Positions 52,548 to 61,206 of a stretch of DNA of 64,000 bases are shown here, one piece after another. Origin of the DNA: Bradyrhizobium stylosanthis (lineage in GTDB: Bacteria; Pseudomonadota; Alphaproteobacteria; Rhizobiales; Xanthobacteraceae). The DNA is taken from contig NZ_LVEM01000002.1 of assembly GCF_001641335.1 (NCBI RefSeq), positions 1,434,123 to 1,498,122 of the forward strand, in the 5' to 3' direction. A model generated the notes under the pieces. It was not told the origin of the DNA. It saw only the letters and a list, made by a program, of their open reading frames with translations, and made no database searches. The position numbers and the translations under genes were made by a program. Positions within the stretch are counted from its first letter, which is position 1. Each line of letters begins with the position of its first letter.

Positions 52548-52582
52548 AAAACCGCCGCGCTCCCTTCCGGGAACGCGGCGGT
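52548..52582 (-). terminator. Rho-independent terminator downstream of the coiled-coil gene
   Basis: Read on the minus strand: ACCGCCGCG, a partly paired TTCCCGGAAGGGAG, CGCGGCGGT, then TTTGATT. It follows the coiled-coil gene ending at 52606. Confidence 0.75.
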
Positions 52583-52605
52583 CCGGTGATGCCTGGTAGG
52601 TGCGA

Positions 52606-53028
52606 TCAGCTGTTGCGCAGGCCGTCGGCGGCGCGCTTCCACTGCGCGACGTTGTCGGAGATCATGCGGGTCGACTTCATCGCCGCCTGGCTGAGCTGGG
52701 CGTAGCCGGAGATCTCGCGCTGGACGCGCTGGCCTTCGGCATGGAGCAGGTCACGCAGGCTCTCGAGCTCGGAGATCAGGTTCTCGATCTCGGCGAGCGA
52801 GGTGCCGGCGACGCGCTGGATCAGCGAGTTGACGTTGGTGACGGTCGCCTCCGCGCTCGGATCGAGCGGCGGTGCATCGGTGGTCGGCGCCGCGGGACGG
52901 CGCAGATAGGCGATGTCGTTGCGGACGAAGTCACGGATGCCAGCTTCGACTTCGGTCACCGCAGCGAGATTGCTGTCGACGGTCTCGGTTTCGGTGCCTT
53001 CGATCTTTTCCGGACGGATAGCGTTCAT
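52606..53028 (-). CDS. Helical protein of unknown function
   Basis: A protein of 140 residues, almost all helical. The first 60 residues are acidic (EKIEGTETETVDSNLAAVTE); the second half forms a coiled-coil-like run (SLAEIENLISELESLRDLLH and EISGYAQLSQAAMKSTRMI). No signal peptide or membrane helix. ATG 53028 follows AGGGGAACACCG. I do not recognise a family. Confidence 0.75.
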   Translation of the reverse strand: MNAIRPEKIEGTETETVDSNLAAVTEVEAGIRDFVRNDIAYLRRPAAPTTDAPPLDPSAEATVTNVNSLIQRVAGTSLAEIENLISELESLRDLLHAEGQRVQREISGYAQLSQAAMKSTRMISDNVAQWKRAADGLRNS

Positions 53029-53377
53029 CGGTGTTCCCCTGTTCGCGTTTGAGCGCAGCGCGAGTGTCCCCCGCACGACGAATTCGGTCATCCTGACTAG
53101 GGCGTCGGATTTTGACCGCGGCATGGCCGAGATACGGCAAGGGCGGACGATTCGGGGGCTTTGCCGTGGCGTATGGTTAGGGGAGTGTAAACGCCGGTCG
53201 AGCGACGGAACCCTCTATCCCTCATCGTGAAGAGCGCGCCCTTCGCGCGCAGCGGACGATGCTGCGCATCGCCGCGAGGACCATGAAGGCCTGGCTCTCG
53301 CAGCGGGGGCCTCGATCCTTCGAGACGCGCTCCTTTGGAGCGCTCCTCAGGACGAGGAGAAGGAGTGGAGGCTCCGC
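53029..53377. repeat. Gene-free stretch with family E repeat (about 53220-53365)
   Basis: The right part has CCTTCGAGACGCGCTCCTTT and GAGCGCTCCTCAGGACGAGG, like the element at 56784. The left part should hold the promoter of the coiled-coil gene; nothing clear is seen there. Confidence 0.65.
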
Positions 53378-54298
53378 CTACCAGCTCTTCTTGAAGCCCG
53401 CCGTCACGCTCTTGTTGATCGCGCCTTGCGAAGTCTCGCCGACCGAACCGGAGACGGTGACGTTGTCGAACAGCTTCTGCTCGGCGCCGACCTTGCGCAG
53501 CCATTTGTCGTCGGTGGTCGACAGCGTCTGGCCCGCGGTGATGCTGGTGCCGGTGTCGGTGTTGGTGACCTTGGCGGTCTGGTCGGTCTCGTAATTGCGC
53601 GTGATGTGCCCGCCGATGCCGGGGACGGCAGTGGTGCCCTGCTGGTTGACGCTGTAGCCGTTCTGCAGTGTCAGCGACGTGTCGCCGGTCAGCGGCACCG
53701 ACTTGGTCAGCGAGGCCCCGAGCTTGCTCTGTTCGGAGCCGGGATCGACGCGGGCCTCGACCGCGGTCTTGTCCCAGATCACGCCGGCGCCCGGCGCGGT
53801 CGCGGTCGCCCACGCGCTGCCGGAGGATTGCGGCAGGTTGCCGCCATTAGTGGCCTTCTGTGCCAAGAGCTCGGACATCGTCCGGGGCTCGCTCGCCACC
53901 GTCATGTCGGCGCCGATCCGCGTGTCCCAGAACTCGAACACGGACTGCTTCACCGTCACCGCGGACGAGCCGTTGGTGTTGGTGTTCGACGACCAGGCCA
54001 TGCCGCTATTGGCGGCGGCCTGGGCGCGCTTCTTGGCGGCGATGATGTCGTTGAGCGTGCCGGCATCGATGGCGAGCTGGCTCCAGTCGAGCTTGTCGAC
54101 GTCGATGTCCTTCATCACATCGGGATCGTTGACGTTGGGGGCCTCGGCCGTCTCGGCCTCCTCGTCGTCGGACACGACGGCGGCGGGCGGGGAGAAGGGC
54201 GGGATGATCTGCGCCGAGACCGCGAGAGCCGAGCCCAGAATGAACGCGCCCGCCAGCACCGGCAGCTTGGTCCAGCCAAAACCTGTCGAGAATTCCAT
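53378..54298 (-). CDS. Secreted beta-rich protein of unknown function
   Basis: A protein of 306 residues: signal peptide (VLAGAFILGSALAVS, cleavage after VSAQ), an acidic linker (VVSDDEEAETAEAPNVNDPD), a helical part with DKLDWSQLAIDAGTLNDIIA, then a C-terminal half of alternating polar and non-polar residues (SLTLQNGYSVNQQ, NVTVSGSVGETSQG) ending in Trp (FKKSW). The ending resembles an outer-membrane barrel signal. ATG 54298 follows GCAGGACG. No named domain recognised. Confidence 0.75.
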   Translation of the reverse strand: MEFSTGFGWTKLPVLAGAFILGSALAVSAQIIPPFSPPAAVVSDDEEAETAEAPNVNDPDVMKDIDVDKLDWSQLAIDAGTLNDIIAAKKRAQAAANSGMAWSSNTNTNGSSAVTVKQSVFEFWDTRIGADMTVASEPRTMSELLAQKATNGGNLPQSSGSAWATATAPGAGVIWDKTAVEARVDPGSEQSKLGASLTKSVPLTGDTSLTLQNGYSVNQQGTTAVPGIGGHITRNYETDQTAKVTNTDTGTSITAGQTLSTTDDKWLRKVGAEQKLFDNVTVSGSVGETSQGAINKSVTAGFKKSW

Positions 54299-54580
54299 CG
54301 TCCTGCCCGCAAACCCCGGCGCATGCTGTCCGACACTATATGTCGGCCCTCGGTGATGACCATGCGCCATTCCGTCCCCACCATACATGCGGATCTATCG
54401 TTGCGAAATTGTGGCGGCTCGCCTCGGGACGCCCGCGTTGGGACGCGAACCAACGGGCCGCGCGAAAGGCGCGCGCCCGATGACGGCTGGCCTGCGACGG
54501 CATCCGGCGGGGCTGGAGGCCAGGACGTCGCGGTCGCCTTTGTCATCGGTCCCGAACAGCGGGACCCGTTGGCGTCCCCC

Positions 54581-55021
54581 TCAGCCGACGCTGGTCATCT
54601 TCGGCAGATGAATGGCGCGGCCGAGTGCCTGCTCGATCAGGTCGAACGTGTCGATCAGCACGCGCATGCTGATGAGCTTGCCCGCCCTGAACTGGGCGAA
54701 CTGCGCGACCCTGAGCGAAATCGGCTTGTTGGAGTCCAGTGCGGTCAGCGAATAGCGCAGCATCGAGGCGGCGGAATCCACGCCCAGCATGATGCTCTCG
54801 CGGTCGAAGCGGCGGACCTGGAAATTGTCGGCAAGCTGGCGGATGACGTCGAGCACCGCTTCCTTGCCCTGGCGCGCGCCGAGGAACGGAAACATGTCGA
54901 TCGGGCCGTAGAGCGCCCACTCGACGTCCTCGTCGATCAGGGCCTCGATATCCTCGAAATGCCGGTCGTTGATCGCGCGGTGCAACGCGCGCGAGAAACG
55001 CCAGAGGCTGTGCTCTGTCAT
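54581..55021 (-). CDS. SnoaL/NTF2-like protein
   Basis: A protein of 146 residues with the cone-shaped SnoaL fold: ALHRAINDRHFEDIEALIDE, DVEWALYGPIDMFPFLGARQ, FRAGKLISMRVLIDTFDLIE. The group covers isomerases, hydrolases and binding proteins, so the activity is open. It is related to the gene at 55725: both share a PID-F/L-P block and an ID(S/T)(Y/F)DL ending. ATG 55021 preferred over a longer start. Confidence 0.85.
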   Translation of the reverse strand: MTEHSLWRFSRALHRAINDRHFEDIEALIDEDVEWALYGPIDMFPFLGARQGKEAVLDVIRQLADNFQVRRFDRESIMLGVDSAASMLRYSLTALDSNKPISLRVAQFAQFRAGKLISMRVLIDTFDLIEQALGRAIHLPKMTSVG

Positions 55022-55207
55022 TTGGGGCAGTCCTGAAGCTGGCTTGCAGAAAAAACGGAAAACGACCCCATGCACCGTAAAGGTGCCCCGGGGCGCTCAA
55101 CTCATTTGTATGCGAACAAGGTACGGGATTTCGGCCAAAACGCAATTCACGTTTTTGCAATGCACAATTGATGGCGATTTGTGAGATTTACAACAGGACC
55201 CCGTAAT

Positions 55208-55474
55208 TTACCGGTCCCCGTGCACCGCGGGTTCCCGTTCCAGCGCAATGGCGCTGTCGCGCAGCGCCAGCAGGCCGAACAGCGCTGCGCCGCCGATCCC
55301 GCCGATGGCAGCGCCCGCGGGCATGAAGGTGAAGAACACCAGCATGCCGTTCTGGCCCTCGAAATTCGTGGTTTGTGCGATTTCGACGAAAGCGAGCCCG
55401 GCCCCGATGCCGAGCGCGGCCCCGCCCAGCGTTCCCAAAAACAGTCCCAAGACGGCAAGCAAAACGACTTTCAT
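55208..55474 (-). CDS. Small membrane protein, unknown function
   Basis: A protein of 88 residues with two membrane segments (about 3-30 and 46-72) rich in Gly and Ala: VLGLFLGTLGGAALGIGAGL and FMPAGAAIGGIGGAALFGLL. Glycine-zipper-like spacing. No domain recognised. Start ATG 55474 follows GGGGTTGGCCG. It lies between two SnoaL-like genes on the same strand. Confidence 0.72.
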   Translation of the reverse strand: MKVVLLAVLGLFLGTLGGAALGIGAGLAFVEIAQTTNFEGQNGMLVFFTFMPAGAAIGGIGGAALFGLLALRDSAIALEREPAVHGDR

Positions 55475-55553
55475 CGGCCAACCCCAGCCGGCGTACACAA
55501 CGCCCCGGGATGGGTCTTGCCGGCGGGCAGGGAGGTTCAAACGGGGGCCTCTT

Positions 55554-55708
55554 CACCTCTCCCCGCTCGCGGGGAGAGGTCGACGCGCTCGGGGGCGCAC
55601 TCGCGCCCTGAGCGCGGCGGGTGAGGGGTACAGGCCCGTCGGCGATCTCGCTTGTGGAGAGATGCCCCTCACCCCAACCCCCTCCCCGTAAGAACGGGGC
55701 GAGGGAGC
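55554..55708. repeat. Dispersed palindromic repeat, family B
   Basis: CCTCTCCCCGCTCGCGGGGA at the left; CCCCTCACCCCAACCCCCTC and CCCCGTAAGAACGGGGCGAG at the right. Confidence 0.8.
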
Positions 55709-55724
55709 ACATCGGCGACCGCAG

Positions 55725-56177
55725 CTACACCCCGTCCACCCCCGCGCCCGTGATCAGCGGCCCGATCTCGCGCTCCAGCACCTGCTGCACCAGGTCGTAG
55801 GAATCGATGATCTCGCGGATCTGCGCCACCAGGCCGCCGCGGAAAGTGTAGAACACCGCCATGTCGAACTGCACGATGCGGTCGTTGCTGCGCTTCCTGA
55901 AATAGGTGTGCATGTAGGTCGCGACCTCGTCGCCGTCGGCGAGGATGTGCGGCGCCTTGTAGCGAACTTCCGAATAGCGCGACCAGATCGTCTGCCACAG
56001 CTCGCGCAGCTCACCCTTGCCGTGGCGCGGAACCATGTGCGGCAGCACGTCGATCGGCGCGTGCGTGAGGAAGTCGACGTCGTCGGTGCAGCACGCCAGC
56101 GCGGCCTCGATGTCGCCGCGCGCGAACGCGTCGAGCAGATGCACGACGCGTTGCCTGTTCAACGATTCCACCGTCAT
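55725..56177 (-). CDS. SnoaL/NTF2-like protein
   Basis: A protein of 150 residues with a SnoaL fold: LLDAFARGDIEAALACCTDD, DFLTHAPIDVLPHMVPRHGK, VFYTFRGGLVAQIREIIDSY. It is a distant paralogue of the product of 54581-55021. No catalytic residue can be assigned with certainty. ATG 56177 at the family start. Confidence 0.85.
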   Translation of the reverse strand: MTVESLNRQRVVHLLDAFARGDIEAALACCTDDVDFLTHAPIDVLPHMVPRHGKGELRELWQTIWSRYSEVRYKAPHILADGDEVATYMHTYFRKRSNDRIVQFDMAVFYTFRGGLVAQIREIIDSYDLVQQVLEREIGPLITGAGVDGV

Positions 56178-56467
56178 GCCGCGCCGCCCTCATTGCCATG
56201 ACCCGCGGACGCTATCGCGCAGCCCGCGCATGCTTCAATCCGCAAGAACACAGGGGTGATCCAGTCTATGACGCGCCGGCGCAATACCCGGTTCATGGGG
56301 TGCAATTGCGGGTTGCGCGCCTGTTTCCTTGCAAGAAAACAAGCGGCCTTCGCGTCCTGGGATGACGCTGCGTGCCTATCGGCCGACGCGTCCTGCAAGG
56401 CCGGGCGCGAGGGAACCCGGAGCCGTCAGCGCCCGTTGATGCCAGGACATCGCATCCGGAGACATCC
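56178..56467. promoter_or_regulatory. Divergent intergenic region with a near-perfect 20-base palindrome
   Basis: At 56322-56341 stands TGTTTCCTTGCAAGAAAACA, self-complementary except for one central-arm pair (C/A). It lies 127 bases before the small Gly/His-rich gene and about 145 from the SnoaL gene start. It could be an operator. Confidence 0.45.
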
Positions 56468-56704
56468 ATGAAATCCACGCTCCTCACCGCCGCAGCCGTG
56501 CTCCTCATGCTCGGCGCGGGTTCCGCCGCCAACGCCAAGGGCTGCATCAAGGGCGCCGTCGTCGGCGGTGTCGCCGGCCACTATGCCGGCCATCACGGCG
56601 TGCTGGGCGCCGCTGCCGGCTGCCTCTACGGCCGTCACCACGCCAAGGAACAGGAGAAGCAGCGGCAACAGCAGAGCCAGATGAACGGGCAAGGGAAGCT
56701 GTAG
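56468..56704 (+). CDS. Small secreted Gly/His-rich protein
   Basis: A protein of 78 residues. It has a signal peptide (LLTAAAVLLMLGAGSA, cleavage after ANA), then a Gly-rich zipper-like part (GAVVGGVAGHYAGHHGVLGA) and a Gln/Lys-rich tail. Two cysteines. ATG 56468 follows CCGGAGACATCC. Function unknown; the Gly-zipper recalls small periplasmic or outer-membrane proteins. Confidence 0.78.
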   Translation: MKSTLLTAAAVLLMLGAGSAANAKGCIKGAVVGGVAGHYAGHHGVLGAAAGCLYGRHHAKEQEKQRQQQSQMNGQGKL

Positions 56705-56783
56705 GGCCCCTCCATCCGCGTCGACGGTCCTATCCGTCCCCGTTTGCTGCGGAGTATCGCATCTGAGCGCCTTTCCCGACGGC

Positions 56784-56918
56784 CATCCTTCGAGACGCCC
56801 GCCTTAGGCGGGCTCCTCAGGATGAGGACGGAGTTCGCGGCCGCAGTTCCAACGGGCACCGACGCCGGATTAGCCTCATCCTGAGGAGGCGCGTAAGCGC
56901 CGTCTCGAAGGACGAGGC
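56784..56918. repeat. Dispersed palindromic repeat, family E
   Basis: CATCCTTCGAGACGCCCGCC and GGCGGGCTCCTCAGGATGAG, then the mirrored CCTCATCCTGAGGAGGCGCG and GCGCCGTCTCGAAGGACGAG. The rest of 56705-57072 shows no gene. Confidence 0.85.
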
Positions 56919-57072
56919 GCGCGCTCCGGCCGCAACCACGAGTCATGTGCGATAGCGTTGCCGCACGCGGGAAAGAGGCGAAGTTCCGGCCGACCAACCG
57001 GCGTGACCCAACTCACATCGCGCCTCGCGCACCGCGGCTACCGTCATCCCCATGTCATCAGGGAGACGTGCC

Positions 57073-57459
57073 ATGGCCACCATCGCCGCCACGAGAAAGT
57101 CCCGCCTGCACAACGCGCTCGAAGGCATCGCGCTGACCGCGACGCTGCAGAGCTTCCCGACCTTCGCCGTCGCCGCCTTCCTGCTCAAGCTGTGCGGCAA
57201 CCACGACCTCTCCGGCGACCCCGGCGTCGCCATCTTCGTCGCCGTCGCCTCGCTGATGCATGCGATGCTGGCCGTGACCCTCGGCCCGAGCTTCCCCGCT
57301 CTCTTCAAGACCGTCTACGAACCAAAATTCTTCGAGGCCCACCTGTCGCTGTCCGACAAGATCACAGCCTGGCGCACCCAGCCCGTCGCCTCGCTGCAAC
57401 TCATGACCATCGTGCTGCTGCTGTCGGTGATGGCGGTGGTGACGGCGAGTGTGGGGTGA
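57073..57459 (+). CDS. Small membrane protein, unknown function
   Basis: A protein of 128 residues with about three membrane segments (near 20-42, 50-72 and 108-126). ATG 57073 follows GGGAGACGTGCC. Segments TLGPSFPALFKTVYEPKFFE and LSLSDKITAWRTQPVASLQL are distinctive. No domain recognised. It is convergent with uvrB, with a short repeat (57468-57515) between them. Confidence 0.78.
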   Translation: MATIAATRKSRLHNALEGIALTATLQSFPTFAVAAFLLKLCGNHDLSGDPGVAIFVAVASLMHAMLAVTLGPSFPALFKTVYEPKFFEAHLSLSDKITAWRTQPVASLQLMTIVLLLSVMAVVTASVG

Positions 57460-57542
57460 GAGTCTCTCGTTATTCCGGGGCGCCGCGAAGCGGCGAGCCC
57501 GGAATCCATAACCACAGACGTCGCCGATAGACCTGCGCCGCC

Positions 57543-60500
57543 CTACCTCTTCTTCCACCCACCCCGTCGCCCCGGCGCCCCGCCCGTCGACTTCGGCGCC
57601 GGGCCGAACTCCGGCCCCGACTGCCGCGAATCCGTCGGCTGGATGATCCGGCTCGTGCTGCCGAACGGTTTTGACGGCAGCGTCTGCTTCTCGCGGTAGG
57701 GCAGCGATTCCGGGCCGTGCATCTCGTCGAGATGCGGCTTGTGCACCTTCGAGCCGCTGCCGCCGCCGCTGGCTTTCAGCGCGGAGCCCACGGTTTTCTT
57801 CTTCATCGCGCTGACCGGCAGGTTCGCGGCGTCACCGTATTTCTTCGCGCCGGCATAGGCGCCGGCCTTGCCCGCGACGGTGCGCTGCTTGACGGTGGGA
57901 TCGTCCACGACGGCGAGCTCGGTGGCGCGCAGGCGCTTGACCTCGTCGCGCAGGCGCGCGGCTTCCTCGAAGTTCAAATCGGCGGCGGCCTCGCGCATCC
58001 GCGTCTCCAAATCGGCGAGCACGGCTTCGAAATTGTGGCCGATCGAGATGACGTCGTCGGTCATGTCATGGCCGCCGACCTCGACCAGCACGTGGTCGCG
58101 CTCGTAGACGGAGTTGAGGATGTCGCCGATCTGCTTCTTCACGCTCTCCGGCGTGATGCCGTTGGCGGTGTTGTACTCGACCTGTTTTTCGCGGCGGCGG
58201 TTGGTCTCGGCGATGGCCCGCTCCATCGAGCCCGTCATCTGGTCGGCATAGAGGATCACCTTGCCGTCGACGTTGCGCGCGGCGCGGCCGATGGTCTGGA
58301 TCAGCGAGGTCTCGCTGCGCAGAAAACCTTCCTTGTCGGCGTCCAAAATCGCGACCAGCGCGCATTCGGGAATGTCGAGGCCTTCGCGCAGCAGGTTGAT
58401 GCCGACCAGCGCGTCGAAGGCGCCGAGGCGGAGGTCGCGGATGATCTCGATGCGCTCGATGGTGTCGATGTCGCTGTGCATGTAGCGGACGCGGATGCCC
58501 TGCTCATGCAGATATTCGGTGAGATCCTCCGCCATGCGCTTTGTCAGCACCGTGATCAGCGAGCGATAGCCGGCCTGCGCGGTGGCACGCACCTCGCCGA
58601 CGAGATCGTCCACCTGGGTGCGGGCGGGGCGGATATCGACGGGCGGATCGATCAGTCCCGTGGGGCGAATGACCTGCTCGACGAACACGCCACCGCTCTC
58701 GTTCAGCTCCCAGCCGCCGGGCGTGGCCGACACCGCGACCGTCTGCGGCCGCATCATGTCCCACTCCTCGAAGCGGAGCGGGCGGTTGTCCATGCACGAC
58801 GGCAAACGGAAGCCGTATTCGGCCAACGTTGCCTTGCGTCGGAAGTCGCCGCGGAACATGCCGCCGATCTGCGGCACGGTGACGTGGCTCTCGTCGGCGA
58901 ACACCAGCGCATTGTCGGGCACGTATTCGAACAGCGTCGGAGGCGGCTCGCCGGGCAGGCGGCCGGTGAGATAGCGCGAATAGTTCTCGATGCCGGCGCA
59001 GCTGCCCGTCGCCTCCATCATCTCGAGATCGAAGGTGGTGCGCTGCTCCAGCCGCTGCGCTTCCAGCAGGCGTCCCTGGTTGTTGAGCTGGTCGAGCCGC
59101 ATCTTCAATTCGGACTTGATCGACTTGATGGCCTGCACCAGCGTCGGGCGCGGCGTCACATAGTGCGAGTTGGCGTACATCTTGATGAATTCGAGCTCGT
59201 CCTGCTTGTGGCCGGTGAGCGGGTCGAATTCCTCGATGGTCTCGATGGTGTCGCCGAACAGGTTCACGCGCCAGGCGCGGTCTTCATAGTGTGCCGGGAA
59301 GATGTCGATGACGTCGCCGCGCACGCGAAAAGTGCCGCGGGTAAAGTCGGCCTGGGTACGCTTGTACTGGAGCGCGACGAGGTCGGCGATGAGCTGGCGC
59401 TGGTCGATGCGCTCGCCCTTCTTCAGCGCGAAGGTCATCGCGGTGTAGGTCTCGACCGAACCGATACCGTAGATGCAGGACACTGACGCCACGATGATGA
59501 CGTCGTCGCGTTCGAGCAGCGCGCGTGTCGCCGAGTGGCGCATGCGGTCGATCTGCTCGTTGATGGACGAGTCCTTTTCTATGTAGGTGTCCGTGCGCGG
59601 GACATACGCTTCCGGCTGGTAGTAGTCGTAATAGCTGACGAAATACTCCACCGCGTTGTCGGGGAAGAAGCTCTTGAACTCGCCATAGAGCTGGGCGGCC
59701 AGCGTCTTGTTCGGCGCCAGGATGATGGCGGGCCGCTGCGTCGCCTCGATCACTTTGGCCATGGTGTAGGTCTTGCCGGAGCCGGTGACCCCTAACAGCA
59801 CCTGCGAGCGGTCGTTGCGCTCGATGCCTTCGACCAGCTCCTTGATCGCGGTCGGCTGGTCGCCCCTGGGCTCGTAGGCTGACTTGATCTCGAAACGGAC
59901 GCCGCCTTCGGACTTTTCCGGACGCGGCGGCCGGTGCGGGGTCCACACTTTCGTGGAGCCGTCGTCCTTGCGGAACTCGGGCCGGCCCTCGCGGATCAGC
60001 GACTCCAGCGCCTCGGCGGTCGCCTTGACGCCGAGCGCCTCCATCTTGTTGCGCGGCGGACGCGCCAGCGCCTCAGCGTCGTCTTCCTCGGTCGGCAGGC
60101 CGAGCTGACGCGCCAGTTCCGGATCAAGCGTCGGGATCGTGGCGGCGGTGCCGTAATTGGCCTGCGGTGCTTCCTCGAACCCCTCGGTCGATGCGCGCGC
60201 TCCCGGCGGCTGCGGATTGGGCCGCAGCGGCATCGGCCTGGCGTTGTCTTGCGGAAACTCCTTCGGCGTCGAGGCCCGCGCGCGATGCGCGGCAGCCTCG
60301 CCCCCGGCGCGGCGGTCGCGCGAATTGTCCGGCGGCGGCTGCAGGCCCGTCCCCGAGCCCAGCCCGGCATCGCCGCGGTTGATCGCGGGATTGAGCAGTT
60401 CGGCCAGCGCCGGCCCGATCGGCTGCACGTCAGGGCGGTGCGCCTTGGAGTTCGGGGCCTTGGTTTTGGGGGATTTAGGGGGAGCAGGTTTCTTCGCCAT
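57543..60500 (-). CDS. uvrB: UvrABC system protein B (excision repair helicase), long form
   Basis: A protein of 985 residues against about 670 in E. coli. The core begins near residue 202 (FEIKSAYEPRGDQPTAI), with Walker A GVTGSGKTYTM near 235-245, the damage-probing beta-hairpin region YYDYYQPEAYVPRTDTYIEK, a DESH box (FADESHVT), helicase motifs and a UVR motif (REAAADLNFEEAARLRDEVK). About 200 extra N-terminal residues and about 110 extra C-terminal residues are Pro/Gly/Lys-rich and likely disordered. It hands damaged DNA from UvrA to UvrC. Confidence 0.97.
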   Translation of the reverse strand: MAKKPAPPKSPKTKAPNSKAHRPDVQPIGPALAELLNPAINRGDAGLGSGTGLQPPPDNSRDRRAGGEAAAHRARASTPKEFPQDNARPMPLRPNPQPPGARASTEGFEEAPQANYGTAATIPTLDPELARQLGLPTEEDDAEALARPPRNKMEALGVKATAEALESLIREGRPEFRKDDGSTKVWTPHRPPRPEKSEGGVRFEIKSAYEPRGDQPTAIKELVEGIERNDRSQVLLGVTGSGKTYTMAKVIEATQRPAIILAPNKTLAAQLYGEFKSFFPDNAVEYFVSYYDYYQPEAYVPRTDTYIEKDSSINEQIDRMRHSATRALLERDDVIIVASVSCIYGIGSVETYTAMTFALKKGERIDQRQLIADLVALQYKRTQADFTRGTFRVRGDVIDIFPAHYEDRAWRVNLFGDTIETIEEFDPLTGHKQDELEFIKMYANSHYVTPRPTLVQAIKSIKSELKMRLDQLNNQGRLLEAQRLEQRTTFDLEMMEATGSCAGIENYSRYLTGRLPGEPPPTLFEYVPDNALVFADESHVTVPQIGGMFRGDFRRKATLAEYGFRLPSCMDNRPLRFEEWDMMRPQTVAVSATPGGWELNESGGVFVEQVIRPTGLIDPPVDIRPARTQVDDLVGEVRATAQAGYRSLITVLTKRMAEDLTEYLHEQGIRVRYMHSDIDTIERIEIIRDLRLGAFDALVGINLLREGLDIPECALVAILDADKEGFLRSETSLIQTIGRAARNVDGKVILYADQMTGSMERAIAETNRRREKQVEYNTANGITPESVKKQIGDILNSVYERDHVLVEVGGHDMTDDVISIGHNFEAVLADLETRMREAAADLNFEEAARLRDEVKRLRATELAVVDDPTVKQRTVAGKAGAYAGAKKYGDAANLPVSAMKKKTVGSALKASGGGSGSKVHKPHLDEMHGPESLPYREKQTLPSKPFGSTSRIIQPTDSRQSGPEFGPAPKSTGGAPGRRGGWKKR

Positions 60501-60593
60501 GGGGCGAATATGGGACGAGTCCGCCCCTCAGAAAAGGGCGAAAGCCCGTCCGTGCTCGGACTGCTGACAGCAGGTTGGCAGCAGGACGGAACG

Positions 60594-60827
60594 TCACGCC
60601 GCCGGCAGCGGCCCGTCGTCATCCCCGGCCGCCTGGCGCGGCTTCAGGATGTCGAGATGGACGCCGCCGCAATCGGTGCAGCGCATGGTCCAGTACTCGC
60701 ACCCGGCGCGGCCGCCGATCACACGGAGCACCGTGAGATCGCCGTCGCAGTCCGGGCATTTCGACAGTACCGACCGTGCGAAGGATCGGGCCAGCGGCTG
60801 GGTCTCATCGATCTCGATATACGACAT
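60594..60827 (-). CDS. Small zinc-ribbon protein
   Basis: A protein of 77 residues. Two CxxC pairs, C24/C27 (KCPDC) and C50/C53 (RCTDCGG), form a zinc ribbon with an extra C43. Basic and acidic tails. Partner unknown. It follows the small gene at 60867 by about 40 bases on the same strand. Confidence 0.8.
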   Translation of the reverse strand: MSYIEIDETQPLARSFARSVLSKCPDCDGDLTVLRVIGGRAGCEYWTMRCTDCGGVHLDILKPRQAAGDDDGPLPAA

Positions 60828-60866
60828 CAGCGGTTCCTCGTTTCGCGCCGCGCTGCGCTGGAAGAT

Positions 60867-61091
60867 CTAGTCGTCGTCGCGATCGGTGCGCCGGCGGAAG
60901 CGGTCGATGTGGTGCTTGGCGTCGGCGATCGCGGCGTCGCGATCGGGCCAGGCGAAGCCGACTTCCATGGCTGGAAACAGCACGCCGTCGATGGCAACCG
61001 GGCTGAAATCGGAGCGCCGGATACGGGCGTGCCACAGTCCCTTGCCTGCCTCGAAGGATTCGATGTCAAAGCCGTCGTAGAGGGTCGTCAT
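60867..61091 (-). CDS. Small hypothetical protein (74 residues)
   Basis: A protein of 74 residues with sequence blocks FDIESFEAGKGLWHARIRRS and FPAMEVGFAWPDRDAAIADA and a basic C-terminus. It looks like a small alpha/beta domain with conserved Trp residues. No signal peptide. I do not recognise it. Probably co-transcribed with the zinc-ribbon gene. Confidence 0.7.
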   Translation of the reverse strand: MTTLYDGFDIESFEAGKGLWHARIRRSDFSPVAIDGVLFPAMEVGFAWPDRDAAIADAKHHIDRFRRRTDRDDD

Positions 61092-61206
61092 TGGTAGTCC
61101 CCAAAGTGTCTAGGTCGCGTGTCTTGTTGGAGGGTCAGGGGACCACGATTGCGGATTTGATGATGTGAAGCCGTTCACAAGCGTCGGGCTTTTTTGCCCT
61201 TGCGCG

